64,000 bases of DNA from Clostridium sp. GTDB lineage: Bacteria > Bacillota > Clostridia > Lachnospirales > Lachnospiraceae. The notes under the pieces are model-generated. The model saw only the letters and a list, made by a program, of their open reading frames with translations, had not been told where the DNA came from and made no database searches. The stretch covers positions 425,507-489,506 of the forward strand of contig JAGZZT010000001.1 of NCBI GenBank assembly GCA_018377235.1. Direction: 5' to 3'. Both the position numbers and the translations under genes were made by a program. How positions within the stretch are numbered: the stretch's first letter is position 1; every line of letters begins with the position of its first letter. Shown here piece after piece: positions 1 to 9,234 of this stretch.

Positions 1-14
1 TATTTTGCTCTTTT

Positions 15-689
15 CTAGTTCTTTTTTTCTGCTACTTCTCCCTGTCTCTTATAGATAGACTTTTCATTAACGCAGCCTCTTACGCTGGACAGAGGATAGA
101 TATTGGATTCCCGCCCAATGACAGTTCCCGGGTTCAGCACAGAGCCGCAGCCCACCTCTACCTGGTCTCCCAGCATAGCGCCTACCTTCTTCCTTCCAGT
201 CTCAATTTCTCCGTCCTCGCCGTGAATTTTGACTAACAGCTTATCGGATTTGACGTTGGAAGTAATGGAACCTGCGCCCATGTGGGACTTATAACCCAGG
301 ATGGAATCACCCACATAATTGTAGTGAGGAACCTGAACCTTGTCAAAAAGAATGACATTCTTAAGCTCTGTGGAGTTGCCTACTACGGCGCCTTCTCCTA
401 CCAGAGCGCTTCCGCGGACAAAGGCGCAGTGGCGGATCTCTGCCCCCTTACACACAATCAGGGGACCATTTAGAAAAGCTGTGGGAGCTACCTTGGCTTC
501 TCTGTGAATCCAGATATTCTCACCTCTCTTCTCAAACTCCTCCTCAGGAAGGGTATTTCCAAGCTCTGTCAGAAAAGCGCTGATTCCCTCTAAGGCTTCC
601 CACGGATACTCAAAACCCGACAAATATTTATCTGCCATGGTATGAGTCAGATCGTAGAGCTTCCCAATTTTCATATCTTGTTTTTTCAT
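15..689 (-). CDS. Left-handed beta-helix (hexapeptide repeat) protein, GlmU C-terminal-like
   Basis: A 224-residue protein whose region from about residue 65 to 210 is a run of hexapeptide-type repeats (for example GPLIVCKGAEI, GEGAVVGNS, GAGSITSN), the pattern of left-handed beta-helix acyltransferases. The VPHYNYVGDSILG segment closely resembles the acetyltransferase half of GlmU, but the N-terminal nucleotidyltransferase half of a real GlmU is absent. It is therefore a stand-alone LbetaH protein, probably a sugar or sugar-nucleotide acyltransferase; the substrate cannot be read from sequence. The start ATG overlaps the topB stop codon, so the two are translationally coupled at the end of an EamA-topB operon. 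Homologues are often labelled UDP-GlcNAc pyrophosphorylase, which this length does not support. Confidence 0.8.
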   Translation of the reverse strand: MKKQDMKIGKLYDLTHTMADKYLSGFEYPWEALEGISAFLTELGNTLPEEEFEKRGENIWIHREAKVAPTAFLNGPLIVCKGAEIRHCAFVRGSALVGEGAVVGNSTELKNVILFDKVQVPHYNYVGDSILGYKSHMGAGSITSNVKSDKLLVKIHGEDGEIETGRKKVGAMLGDQVEVGCGSVLNPGTVIGRESNIYPLSSVRGCVNEKSIYKRQGEVAEKKN

Positions 690-2794
690 TATTTTTTCTC
701 TCCTTTTCCTGCTGGGGCAGCCTTTTTCGCTCTGCCTGTCTTATAGTTCTGGGCGGCCAACTCAAACTGGTGTCTCAGTCCCGCCTGGTTGGCTGTGTGG
801 ACAGCCGCGTAAGTTCTGCCCGCCACAAACCGCTCCAGCTTTTCCATATACTCTGCCTCTGTGATACTCCCCTCCGCCACATAGGTCAGCCCTTTTTCCC
901 AGCTGGCTGTCAGCTCCGGATTTAAAAGCTGGCGGATAGAAGCCTGCACCACCTCATAGATCAGCTCGCCTAACAGCGTAGGCGTAATGACCTGTGTTTT
1001 TGCATTCAGGGACAGGTAGCGAATGCTCATCAGCTTTTTCAAAATCTCCGCCCTGGTGGCGCTGGTACCGATTCCGCTGCCCTTGATCTGGGCTCTCAGC
1101 TCCTCGTCCTCAATCAGCTGTCCCGCGTTTTCCATAGCCAGAATCATGGAACCTGAGGTATAACGCCTGGGCGGAGAAGTCTCCCCCTCCTTCACAGAGA
1201 GTCCTCTAAGTTCCAGAACCATTCCTTTTCTCAGTCGTTCTAACATCTGGGCAAAAGCTCCGCTTCCAATTACAGTTTCCTGAGATTCTCCCTTTTCCTG
1301 ATTCTCCGGAAGCTTTTCCCCTGTCTGACTCTGTTTTTCCTTCCCAGCACCTTCTTCCTCTCCATTTTTTCCAGCGAAAGAGACATCAGACACTTTCAAA
1401 TATCCCGGTTCTTTCAGGAGTTTAAAATTCGCAAAAAAATGTTCTGTCTGCGAAAGCAGCTCCACCGCATACTTTCTGTAAACTGCGGCCGGATAAAAAA
1501 TGCTTAAAAACCGTCTTGCAATCAGCTCATATACCCTGGCGCCCAAAGAAGAAAGTGACTTTAAAGCTCCCATTCCCTGGCCAGTAGGCACAATAGCGTA
1601 ATGATCTGTAATCTGCTTATCATTCACGTATCTGGTTTTCCCAATGGTTTTCCACATCCCCCCTGCCAAAATTTCCTCCGCAAAGGCAGCACAGGGCTGA
1701 AAACTTTTAAGACCAGAAATATTTTTCCCAATCTCCTTCGCCACTGCCGAGGACAGTACTCTGGCATCCGTTCTTGGGTATGTCACCAGCTTTTTCTCGT
1801 AAAGCTCCTGCACTACTTTAAGAGTCTGATCCGGACTTATTTTAAACATTTTGGAACAGTCATTCTGAAGCTCTGCCAGATTGTAAAGGAGCGGCGGATT
1901 TTTCGTCTCTTTCTTTTTTTCCACTGAAAGAACAGTCCCAAACATGGGCAGTTTTTCAGACAGAAAGCGAATCAGCTCCTCTGCCTTCTCCCTCTCCTTA
2001 AAGCCGTTATCCCTATAAAGCGCAGGAGACTGAAAATATCTCGACCCTTCCGCTGCCTTCCACTCTGCCTGTATATCCATTCCGTCCTGCTGAAAGGTTC
2101 CAATCACGCGGTAAAACGGCGTCTTCACAAAGCTTCGGATCTCCCGCTCTCTCCTGACTGTCATTCCCAAAACGCAGGTCATCACACGGCCCACTGATAT
2201 CACAGTCCATTTGCTTCCCATAAAACTTGCAATAGAGGGTCCGTATTTCAAAGTCAAAGCTCTGGAAAAATTAATTCCCATAAGGTAGTCTTCCTTTGCC
2301 CTTAAGTAGGCGGAAGCGGCCAGATTGTCATACTCCCTCAAATCCTTTGCTTCCCTGATTCCCCGCAGGATTTCCTCCTCTGTCTGGGAATCAATCCAGA
2401 CTCTCTTTTCCTGCTTTCCCTTTACACCTGCCATCTGAGCTACCAGGCGGTAAATGTACTCTCCCTCCCGCCCGGAGTCAGTACACACATAAATAGTGTC
2501 AACATCGCCGCGCTTGAGCAGAGAGCTTACAATTTTATACTGCTTCTTTACTCCGTCAATTACCTGATATTTAAAATCCTTTGGGAGAAACGGCAGCGTG
2601 TCGAGACGCCATTTTTTGTATTTGATATCATACTCCTCCGGGTAGCTCATGGTCACCAAATGTCCGACGCACCAAGTCACCACTGCTGTATCCGACTCAA
2701 TATATCCGTCGGCCCTGCGCCCGGAAATTTTCAGGGCACGGGCAAATTCCTGGGCGACACTTGGTTTCTCTGCTATATATAAAGCCTTGGCCAT
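689..2794 (-). CDS. topB: DNA topoisomerase III
   Basis: Type IA topoisomerase of 701 residues that nicks one DNA strand and passes another, acting in decatenation and recombination intermediates. The N-terminal TOPRIM domain opens with AEKPSVAQEFARAL and carries the acidic TDSGREGEY motif near residue 105. The catalytic tyrosine lies in VTYPRTDARVL near residue 340. No C-terminal zinc fingers are present, which separates it from TopA and fits the TopB class. The C-terminus is lysine-rich. The start follows a GGAAGGGGGAAT ribosome site. It lies 14 bp downstream of the EamA transporter and overlaps the next gene by one base. Confidence 0.95.
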   Translation of the reverse strand: MAKALYIAEKPSVAQEFARALKISGRRADGYIESDTAVVTWCVGHLVTMSYPEEYDIKYKKWRLDTLPFLPKDFKYQVIDGVKKQYKIVSSLLKRGDVDTIYVCTDSGREGEYIYRLVAQMAGVKGKQEKRVWIDSQTEEEILRGIREAKDLREYDNLAASAYLRAKEDYLMGINFSRALTLKYGPSIASFMGSKWTVISVGRVMTCVLGMTVRREREIRSFVKTPFYRVIGTFQQDGMDIQAEWKAAEGSRYFQSPALYRDNGFKEREKAEELIRFLSEKLPMFGTVLSVEKKKETKNPPLLYNLAELQNDCSKMFKISPDQTLKVVQELYEKKLVTYPRTDARVLSSAVAKEIGKNISGLKSFQPCAAFAEEILAGGMWKTIGKTRYVNDKQITDHYAIVPTGQGMGALKSLSSLGARVYELIARRFLSIFYPAAVYRKYAVELLSQTEHFFANFKLLKEPGYLKVSDVSFAGKNGEEEGAGKEKQSQTGEKLPENQEKGESQETVIGSGAFAQMLERLRKGMVLELRGLSVKEGETSPPRRYTSGSMILAMENAGQLIEDEELRAQIKGSGIGTSATRAEILKKLMSIRYLSLNAKTQVITPTLLGELIYEVVQASIRQLLNPELTASWEKGLTYVAEGSITEAEYMEKLERFVAGRTYAAVHTANQAGLRHQFELAAQNYKTGRAKKAAPAGKGEKK

Positions 2795-2808
2795 TCTATT
2801 CCCCCTTC

Positions 2809-3690
2809 CTAATTTCCCGCTCTGTATTCAGAAATGACTGCCGCTGCAAACATCAGGACACAGCCTGCAAGCATTTTGGCCGTGACAATCTCCTTCAAAA
2901 AAATCACAGAAAATACAAGCCCAAATACAGATTCAAAGGACAGCAAAATAGATGCAGTATTAGGACTCAAATACTTCTGTCCTACATTCTGCACTAAAAA
3001 GCCTATCATACTGGCAATCAGTCCCAGATATAAAAGCGGCCATGCAGTCTGCCAGCTGAAAAGCTCTCTGACATCTCTTACCCCCTCTGTAGCAAACGCT
3101 AAAGCCCAGAACAGAACGGCAGAGATCATAATCTGGAGTACCGTTAAAAGCACAGGATCCCTGTGCCTTGTATATCGGTCTACATAGACCATATGCCAGG
3201 CCAGAAATACGCTGCAGAGGAAGGTAAGCACATCTCCCAGGTTGATCCCATGCTCTCCGTTCAGGGAAATAAATGCCAGGCCGATAACTGCCAGCACTGC
3301 GGCTGCCAGATTATTTTTTCCAGGCTTCACTCCGTTGATCACCCAGTGCAGAAACGGCACAATAATCACATAGAGCGTTGTAATAAAAGCATTTTTGCTG
3401 GCTGTAGTATACTGCAGGCCGTACGTCTGAAATACATAGCTCATTCCCAGCAAAAGTCCCAGCACAACTCCGCAGTGCAGATCTCTGCGGTTCATCTGCA
3501 TCAGACGTCTGTGAAACAGAATAGCCAGACCCAGGGACGCAATCGTAAACCGATATGCCAGCACATAAGCCGGACTCAACATATCAATCGAATTCTTCAT
3601 TACCACAAAGGTGCTTCCCCATATAATGGTAATTGCCATAAAGCCTAAGATAGCCAGAGTTTTCGCCATTCCTGTATGTTTCGTATCCAT
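2809..3690 (-). CDS. EamA/DMT-family transporter
   Basis: A 293-residue integral membrane protein with about ten hydrophobic segments arranged as two EamA repeats. The first repeat holds IIWGSTFVVMKNSIDMLSP and the second the SILLSFESVFGLVFSVIFLKE type segment near the C-terminus; both are hallmarks of the drug/metabolite transporter superfamily. These proteins move small metabolites such as amino acids or nucleosides; the substrate is not predictable here. It is the first gene of a run with topB and the hexapeptide protein, and an intrinsic terminator of the upstream galM lies just before it. Confidence 0.88.
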   Translation of the reverse strand: MDTKHTGMAKTLAILGFMAITIIWGSTFVVMKNSIDMLSPAYVLAYRFTIASLGLAILFHRRLMQMNRRDLHCGVVLGLLLGMSYVFQTYGLQYTTASKNAFITTLYVIIVPFLHWVINGVKPGKNNLAAAVLAVIGLAFISLNGEHGINLGDVLTFLCSVFLAWHMVYVDRYTRHRDPVLLTVLQIMISAVLFWALAFATEGVRDVRELFSWQTAWPLLYLGLIASMIGFLVQNVGQKYLSPNTASILLSFESVFGLVFSVIFLKEIVTAKMLAGCVLMFAAAVISEYRAGN

Positions 3691-3756
3691 AATCCCCTTT
3701 TTCTCCTTTTCCCCTTTCTAAGCAAATAGAGATATTTTCCCTGCAGACGCACAGCA

Positions 3757-3800
3757 TAAAAAGACAGGGAGCCTTTTTCCCCTGGGCCCCCCTGTCCTTC
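3757..3800 (-). terminator. Intrinsic terminator after galM
   Basis: On the minus strand a stem (GACAGGG paired with CCCTGTC, extended by GGGCC/GGCT) is followed by TTTTTATG, immediately past the galM stop codon. It separates galM from the EamA-topB run. Confidence 0.75.
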
Positions 3801-3802
3801 AT

Positions 3803-4861
3803 CTATTCTGTATAGAAGTGATAAACCGTCTCCGTCTGCTTCTCTATTCCTGCCTTTATAACGGGAGAAGGAAACTGCGGATGGTTCACTGCATCTGGAT
3901 AATACTGTGTTTCAAAACAGTATGCATGGCGCGCTCCATAGACAGCTCCATCCTTTCCCGGAAGACTGTCATCCAGATAATTGGCTGTATAGAACTGCAC
4001 CCCCGGCAGATCAGTCCAGACCTCCATGCCGCGGCCTCCTGCCTTATCCCAGGCCTTTGCAGCCAAAACCAAACCTTCCCTGTCCCTGTTAATGACCCAG
4101 TTATGATCATATCCCTTTCCCATTACCAGTTGATCATAGCCGCTGTCCAGATCCCGTCTGATTTCTTTTCCCTCTGTGAAATCCATAGGCGTTCCCTTCA
4201 CAGGCAGAATGGTTCCGTAGGGAATGGAAACTGCATCTGCAGGGGTAAACTGGTCTGCATTCAGAAAAACCCACTGTCCCATGGCGTCTCCTGACTGATG
4301 TCCTGCCAGATTAAAATAGGCGTGGTTCGTCATGTTCATAATGGTATCTGCATCTGATACACCCTTATAGCAGATGTGAAGCTCATTTTGGTCATTCAGC
4401 GTATATGTAACAGAAACTTTCAGATTTCCCGGAAAACCCTGATCCCCATCTGGACTCTCCAATACAAAGCATACAGAGCTTTCGCTCTCCTCGTCCCAGG
4501 CTCTGGCTTCCCAGAGACGATTCCTGTAGAAATCATTTCCGCTGTGAAGATTATTCGGCCCATTATTGACAGTCAGGGCGTACTCTCTGCCGTTTAGCTG
4601 AAACCGTCCCCCTCCAATCCTGTTGGCATTTCGTCCGATAATCTCCCCCAGGTGAGCATCGCTGGCCAGACAGCACTCTGTGCTGTCATAGCCTAATACC
4701 ACGTCAGCGAACTTTCCATCTCTGTCGGGAGTCAGCATGGAGTGCCACACAGCTCCCAGATCTAGAAATCCAGCTGTAAGTCCGTTCTTATTCTTCAATG
4801 TATATTTATGCACTATTTTTCCGTCCGGCATTCGGCCAAACGCTTCCTTTGTGTATGGCAT
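3803..4861 (-). CDS. galM: Aldose 1-epimerase (mutarotase)
   Basis: Interconverts the alpha and beta anomers of galactose and other hexoses ahead of the Leloir pathway. The 352-residue protein has the family's catalytic histidine in MTNHAYFNLAGH and the catalytic glutamate in CFETQYYPDAVNHPQF near the C-terminus, plus the substrate-binding GRNANRIGGG segment near the N-terminus. The ATG at 4861 is chosen because AAAGGAG lies five bases upstream; an in-frame GTG at 4876 is less likely. It starts just downstream of asd with no terminator seen between them, so read-through from asd is likely. galE lies 25 kb away and is not part of this unit. Confidence 0.93.
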   Translation of the reverse strand: MPYTKEAFGRMPDGKIVHKYTLKNKNGLTAGFLDLGAVWHSMLTPDRDGKFADVVLGYDSTECCLASDAHLGEIIGRNANRIGGGRFQLNGREYALTVNNGPNNLHSGNDFYRNRLWEARAWDEESESSVCFVLESPDGDQGFPGNLKVSVTYTLNDQNELHICYKGVSDADTIMNMTNHAYFNLAGHQSGDAMGQWVFLNADQFTPADAVSIPYGTILPVKGTPMDFTEGKEIRRDLDSGYDQLVMGKGYDHNWVINRDREGLVLAAKAWDKAGGRGMEVWTDLPGVQFYTANYLDDSLPGKDGAVYGARHAYCFETQYYPDAVNHPQFPSPVIKAGIEKQTETVYHFYTE

Positions 4862-4891
4862 AGCTGCTCCTTTCACCGACTGGCCCGCTGT

Positions 4892-5989
4892 CTACTGCTC
4901 CTTTGCCTGAATATATCCCTGGGCGGTCAGAAGCTCTGCACAGAGAACAGCTCCCCCTGCTGCGCCTCTTAACGTATTGTGAGAAAGGCCTACAAACTTG
5001 TAATCATAAACTGTGTCCTCTCTCAGACGTCCTACAGAAACGCCCATTCCACGCTCGAAATCCACGTCCAGCTTTACCTGAGGACGGTTATCCTCCTCCA
5101 GATACTGGATAAACTGTTTCGGTGCGCTGGGAAGCTCCAGCTCCTGGGGAAGTCCCTTAAAGGCAGTCAGCTTTTCGATCAGCTGCTCCTTGGAAGGTTT
5201 CTTTCTAAATTTTACAAACACAGCCGCTGTGTGTCCGTCCAGAACCGGAACACGGATGCACTGGCAGGTGATCACCGGCTCGCTGGCCTTTACAATCACG
5301 CCGTCCTTAATTTCTCCCCAGATGCGCAGCGGCTCCTGCTCGCTCTTCTCCTCTTCGCCTCCAATATATGGGATAATATTTTCCACCATCTCCGGCCAGT
5401 CCTTGAAGGTTTTTCCAGCTCCTGAAATAGCCTGATATGTAGTCGCCACTACCTCATAAGGCTCAAATTCCCTCCATGCGCTGAGTACTGGAGCATAGCT
5501 CTGAATGGAACAGTTCGGCTTTACAGCGATAAAGCCTCTCTTGGTTCCCAGACGCTGCTTCTGGAATTCGATCACCTTAAAGTGCTCCGGGTTCACTTCC
5601 GGAATTACCATAGGCACATCCGGCGTCCATCTATGAGCGCTGTTATTGGATACAACCGGCGTTTCTGTCTTGGCGTAGGCCTCCTCAATGGCGCGGATCT
5701 CATCCTTTGTCATATCAACTGCGCTGAACACAAAATCAACGTCTGCTGCAACCTTCTCCACCTCATTAACATTCATGACAACAAGGCTTTTCACGCACTC
5801 CGGCATGGGAGTCTTCATTTTCCAGCGGCCTCCCACAGCCTCCTCGTATGTTTTTCCAGCAGATCTGGGGCTTGCAGCCACTGTCACAACCTCATACCAT
5901 GGATGCTCTGCCAGCAGGGAAATAAATCTCTGTCCAACCATTCCTGTTGCACCCAGAACGCCTACCTTTAACTTTTTCTTCATCTCCAT
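4892..5989 (-). CDS. asd: Aspartate-semialdehyde dehydrogenase
   Basis: Reduces aspartyl phosphate to aspartate semialdehyde, the branch point to lysine/diaminopimelate, methionine and threonine. The NADP-binding GATGMVGQRF motif is at the N-terminus and the nucleophilic cysteine is in KPNCSIQSYAP, followed by ISGAGKTF. These motifs and the 365-residue length fit the archaeal/fungal-type subfamily rather than the E. coli type. The frame is open for 39 further codons upstream, but the ATG at 5989 is preceded by GAGGAG with nine-base spacing and by a promoter, so the extension is judged untranslated leader. Confidence 0.93.
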   Translation of the reverse strand: MEMKKKLKVGVLGATGMVGQRFISLLAEHPWYEVVTVAASPRSAGKTYEEAVGGRWKMKTPMPECVKSLVVMNVNEVEKVAADVDFVFSAVDMTKDEIRAIEEAYAKTETPVVSNNSAHRWTPDVPMVIPEVNPEHFKVIEFQKQRLGTKRGFIAVKPNCSIQSYAPVLSAWREFEPYEVVATTYQAISGAGKTFKDWPEMVENIIPYIGGEEEKSEQEPLRIWGEIKDGVIVKASEPVITCQCIRVPVLDGHTAAVFVKFRKKPSKEQLIEKLTAFKGLPQELELPSAPKQFIQYLEEDNRPQVKLDVDFERGMGVSVGRLREDTVYDYKFVGLSHNTLRGAAGGAVLCAELLTAQGYIQAKEQ

Positions 5990-6077
5990 AACCGTTTTCT
6001 CCTCATTCCCGGAACAAATCCGCTCGTATTTCGCCTTCTGCCTGCTCTGCTGCTGGAACGCGATCTGATACTTCACT

Positions 6078-6106
6078 ATCCTACAACAGATTGCATAAAA
6101 AATCAA
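6078..6106 (-). promoter_or_regulatory. Predicted sigma-A promoter of asd
   Basis: TTGATT (6106-6101) and TAGGAT (6083-6078) on the minus strand are separated by exactly 17 bp. The -35 box overlaps the stop codon of the adenine deaminase gene, giving asd its own start with a leader of roughly 80 bases. Confidence 0.55.
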
Positions 6107-7875
6107 GCTTCTGGAAAAATCGGAATCAGTTTTCTCTCTGCCACAGATACCAGGCCTAAATCTGACATCTTCACCTCCGGAATGACAGGAAGAGCCAGCG
6201 TTACTATACGAAGCAGAGGATTTTCCATATCTGTCAGCCCCAGCTCCCTCTCCACTTCTTTCATGGCAGAGGCTTCTTTAGAAAGTTCTTCCGCCTCCAG
6301 ATTGGTCATCAGACCTGCTACCTCCAGCGGAAGTGTATGAAGTACGGTTCCGTCCTTCACTGCCGTCATGCCGCCTCCGCAGCGAATCAGCTCCTTGGCC
6401 GCCGCCAGACCATCCTCCGGCTTAAAGTAAACAACTGTCAGGTTGTGAGAGTCATGGGATACAGTAGACGCCACAGCTCCCTCTCTCAGGCCAAAGTTCT
6501 TCACTACTCCTACGGCTCTGCTTCCCTTTCCATGTCGGTTGATTACAGCTACAAACGCCTCGTTTTCCTGCAGTATCAGCTGTCCGGCTCTGATTTCATG
6601 CTCTTGAACGGTGCAGACAGTATGGCTCTGAATCCTGGTTTTGTATTCCATCACATTGACTGCTGCCGTTCCCTGAGTTTTTGGACATTTCAGGCAGAAA
6701 TCCTCCAGAGAGAGTTCTCCCACGTTCATAGAATTTCTGTTCTCCAGCTCAAATGGTTTCTCCTCAATCTCTGCAATAAGCTTTCCGTCTTCTGCCGCCA
6801 GCTTTCCTTCAAAAAAGACTGCCTTCGCCCACATAGTCCGAAGATCATCTGTCAGCACCATATCCGCTATATAGCCCGGCGCTATGGCTCCCAGATGTTC
6901 CATTCCAATTTCTCTGGCTGTATTAATAGTAGCGCTCTTGACAGCAAGGACTGGATCCATGCCGCTCTCCACTGCTTTTCTCACTACTGCGTTAAGATGT
7001 CCCGTGTGGAGCAGATCATCGCTCTCCCTGTCATCGCTGCAAAGGGTCAGAGTGTCAAAAAACCTAATATCCTTTATCCCTCTCCAAATGTCCTCCACAT
7101 TTTTAGTGATAGAGCTCTCTCTGGCGTCCACATACATACCGCTTCTCAGCTTTTTCAGAGCCTCATCCCCGGCTGTTGTCTCATGGCAGGTAACTGGGCC
7201 GCCGATGAGATACGCTGACAGCTTTCTGCCTGTCACAGCCGGCGCGTGACCTTGAAGATACAGCCCCTTCTTCTTGGCTGCCTCAATAATCTCCATCATT
7301 CGATCCTCGCCGTACATGACGCCATAGAAATCCATGACCTCAGCCAATCCTACTGTTCTTGGAAGTTCAGCCAGCGCCTCTATGTCTTCAGCCAAAAACG
7401 CCGCACCTGCGTTCTCACAGCCTGGAACAGCCGGTACACAGCTGGGAATGTCTACCAACTGACGCATGGGAAGGCCCTCTGCTGCATCGTGCATATAGAC
7501 AACGCCCTCCTGTCCGTACACATTGGCAATCTCGTGGGGATCGTGGATGATCGTTGTAGTTCCATGGGGAATCACTGCCTTGGCAAAATTTCTGGGCGTC
7601 ATCATGGAGCTTTCAATATGCATGTGGGAGTCAATCAATCCAGGAATCAGATATCTGCCCTTCCCGTCATACACTGTCTCAGCATCATAGGGTCCCTCCA
7701 GACAGACGTCCTCCACATGGGCGACAAATCCGTCCTTTACATATACAACAGCCGGATAAATTTCTCCGGTAAATACATTGACCAGGCGGCAGTTCACCAC
7801 CGCTAAATCAGCCTTCTCCAGGCCGAGAGCAGTCCGAAGCAGCGCTTTTTTATCTTTTGGCTCCAGTCGCATCAT
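6103..7875 (-). CDS. ade: Adenine deaminase
   Basis: Deaminates adenine to hypoxanthine plus ammonia in purine salvage. The 590-residue amidohydrolase has the metal-binding GLIDSHMHIESSMMTP segment near residue 60, HGTTTIIHDPHEIAN just after it, and the family-specific C-terminal half, including VSHDSHNLTVV and the GGGMTAVKDG stretch. Length and motif order match the bacterial Ade family. It lies downstream of a nucleoside ABC transporter and deoD on the same strand. This suggests that imported adenosine is cleaved by DeoD and the adenine is then deaminated here. A hairpin in the gap to the upstream gene suggests ade is also expressed separately. Confidence 0.95.
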   Translation of the reverse strand: MMRLEPKDKKALLRTALGLEKADLAVVNCRLVNVFTGEIYPAVVYVKDGFVAHVEDVCLEGPYDAETVYDGKGRYLIPGLIDSHMHIESSMMTPRNFAKAVIPHGTTTIIHDPHEIANVYGQEGVVYMHDAAEGLPMRQLVDIPSCVPAVPGCENAGAAFLAEDIEALAELPRTVGLAEVMDFYGVMYGEDRMMEIIEAAKKKGLYLQGHAPAVTGRKLSAYLIGGPVTCHETTAGDEALKKLRSGMYVDARESSITKNVEDIWRGIKDIRFFDTLTLCSDDRESDDLLHTGHLNAVVRKAVESGMDPVLAVKSATINTAREIGMEHLGAIAPGYIADMVLTDDLRTMWAKAVFFEGKLAAEDGKLIAEIEEKPFELENRNSMNVGELSLEDFCLKCPKTQGTAAVNVMEYKTRIQSHTVCTVQEHEIRAGQLILQENEAFVAVINRHGKGSRAVGVVKNFGLREGAVASTVSHDSHNLTVVYFKPEDGLAAAKELIRCGGGMTAVKDGTVLHTLPLEVAGLMTNLEAEELSKEASAMKEVERELGLTDMENPLLRIVTLALPVIPEVKMSDLGLVSVAERKLIPIFPEA

Positions 7876-7941
7876 ATAAACTCTCCTTCTCTCTGATATA
7901 AAATAGCCGCAGGCATTTCATCGCCTGAAAAGCTCCTGTAA

Positions 7942-7990
7942 GACAAAAGGGCTGCTGCAAAAGAATCCCTTCCCTTGCAGCAGCCTTTCC
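7942..7990 (-). terminator. Intrinsic terminator after the BmpA-like gene
   Basis: Perfect 11-bp inverted repeat: GGCTGCTGCAA (7950-7960) and TTGCAGCAGCC (7975-7985) with a 14-base loop, followed on the minus strand by CTTTTGTCTT. It sits between the substrate-binding protein gene and ade. Confidence 0.75.
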
Positions 7991-8013
7991 GTCATTCAGA
8001 TAAGACTTATCTA

Positions 8014-9150
8014 TTACTGAACAATCGCGTCGATTTCCTCAGCAGAAAGTCCCGCTGCCTCTGTTACCTCGATCTCTCCAGCCTGAATCTTCTCCAGAGC
8101 CTCCTGTACCTTGTCCACGTTCTCCTGACCGATGCTGTTTGTCAGGTTATCATTAAATACAATTCCTACAGAATCCTCTGCCAGTCCATATGTTACATTT
8201 TCTCCGAACGGTACGCTGGATGGATCCTCTGCATAGCTCTGGCAGATATTAAACAGAGCATTGTCCAGTCTCTTAAGGCTGGATGTGATAACTGCAGACT
8301 GCAGATTGCTTCCCTCAAGAGCCTGATACTGATCGCTGTCCACGCCGATTGCCATTACGCCGTCTTTCTCTGCAGCAGCCTCGATAACGCCGTTTCCTGC
8401 GCCTCCTGCTACCTGGAAGATAATATCAGCACCCTCGGAAATCTGGGCATTGGCCAGATCTTTTGCCTTTGCAGTATCCATATAATCTCCTACATATGCT
8501 GTAAGAACCTTGATTTCCGGATCCACATATTTTGCTCCCTCTGCATATCCAACCAGAAAGTTGTTTACTGTAGTGCTCTCAACGCCGCCGACAAATCCAA
8601 TAGTCTTATCTGCATTTGCTGCATTCTCTCCTATAGTATAGTAAGCAGCCACTGCGCCCGCCAGGAAGCCAGACTGGTTAGAGTCAAACAGAACGCCCAT
8701 TGTATTAGGTAAATCATTACTTTCAAAATCCAGTTCCTGGTCGAACAGGATAAACTTTGTATCCGGATATTCCGTTGGAATTGTTTCAAAGTTTTCTTTG
8801 TTCTGGAAACCTGTTCCCACTACAATATCAGCTCCAGCGTCAGCTGCATCATAGAAAGCCGCCTGCCACTTTGTAGTGTCATCTCCCATTTCCACTACGT
8901 TTACTTCATATTTGTCTCCCATCTCTTCCTGAATTCTGAGACTTCCCTCATAGGCAGACTGCTGGAAGGACAGGTCATTTTTACGGCCAATGCAGAGAGT
9001 CAGTTTGATTTTCTCGCCATTCTCCCCTGCTGCCTGAGCTTCTCCTGTCTCCTTGGATGCTCCGTCTCCGCTTCCTCCGCAGGCTGTCAGAGATGCTGCC
9101 ATAGCGGCTGTCAATGTCACTGCCGCTGCCTTTTTCAGTAATTTTCTCAT
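8014..9150 (-). CDS. BMP-family nucleoside-binding lipoprotein
   Basis: Extracellular substrate-binding component of an ABC importer, 378 residues. A signal peptide ends in a lipobox (SLTACGGSG), so the mature protein is lipid-anchored at the outer face of the membrane. The periplasmic-binding fold of the Bmp/PnrA/NupN family is indicated by GFVGGVESTTVNNFLVGY and IFQVAGGAGNGVIEAA. Family members bind purine nucleosides. It follows the two permease genes and the ATPase gene, so it is the last transporter component in its operon. A strong intrinsic terminator follows. Confidence 0.92.
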   Translation of the reverse strand: MRKLLKKAAAVTLTAAMAASLTACGGSGDGASKETGEAQAAGENGEKIKLTLCIGRKNDLSFQQSAYEGSLRIQEEMGDKYEVNVVEMGDDTTKWQAAFYDAADAGADIVVGTGFQNKENFETIPTEYPDTKFILFDQELDFESNDLPNTMGVLFDSNQSGFLAGAVAAYYTIGENAANADKTIGFVGGVESTTVNNFLVGYAEGAKYVDPEIKVLTAYVGDYMDTAKAKDLANAQISEGADIIFQVAGGAGNGVIEAAAEKDGVMAIGVDSDQYQALEGSNLQSAVITSSLKRLDNALFNICQSYAEDPSSVPFGENVTYGLAEDSVGIVFNDNLTNSIGQENVDKVQEALEKIQAGEIEVTEAAGLSAEEIDAIVQ

Positions 9151-9234
9151 AATTTCCTCCTTTTTCTCTAAAACGTCTTATAAATCGTTTATTTATCATC
9201 AGACCTGCTTCCCGCAGGCCAGATTTTCTGCTGC

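Noticed and set aside
5990..6106. 39-codon N-terminal extension of asd
   Set aside because: It contains the likely promoter and leader; homologous proteins begin near MKKKLKVGVLGATG and the internal ATG has a good ribosome site.
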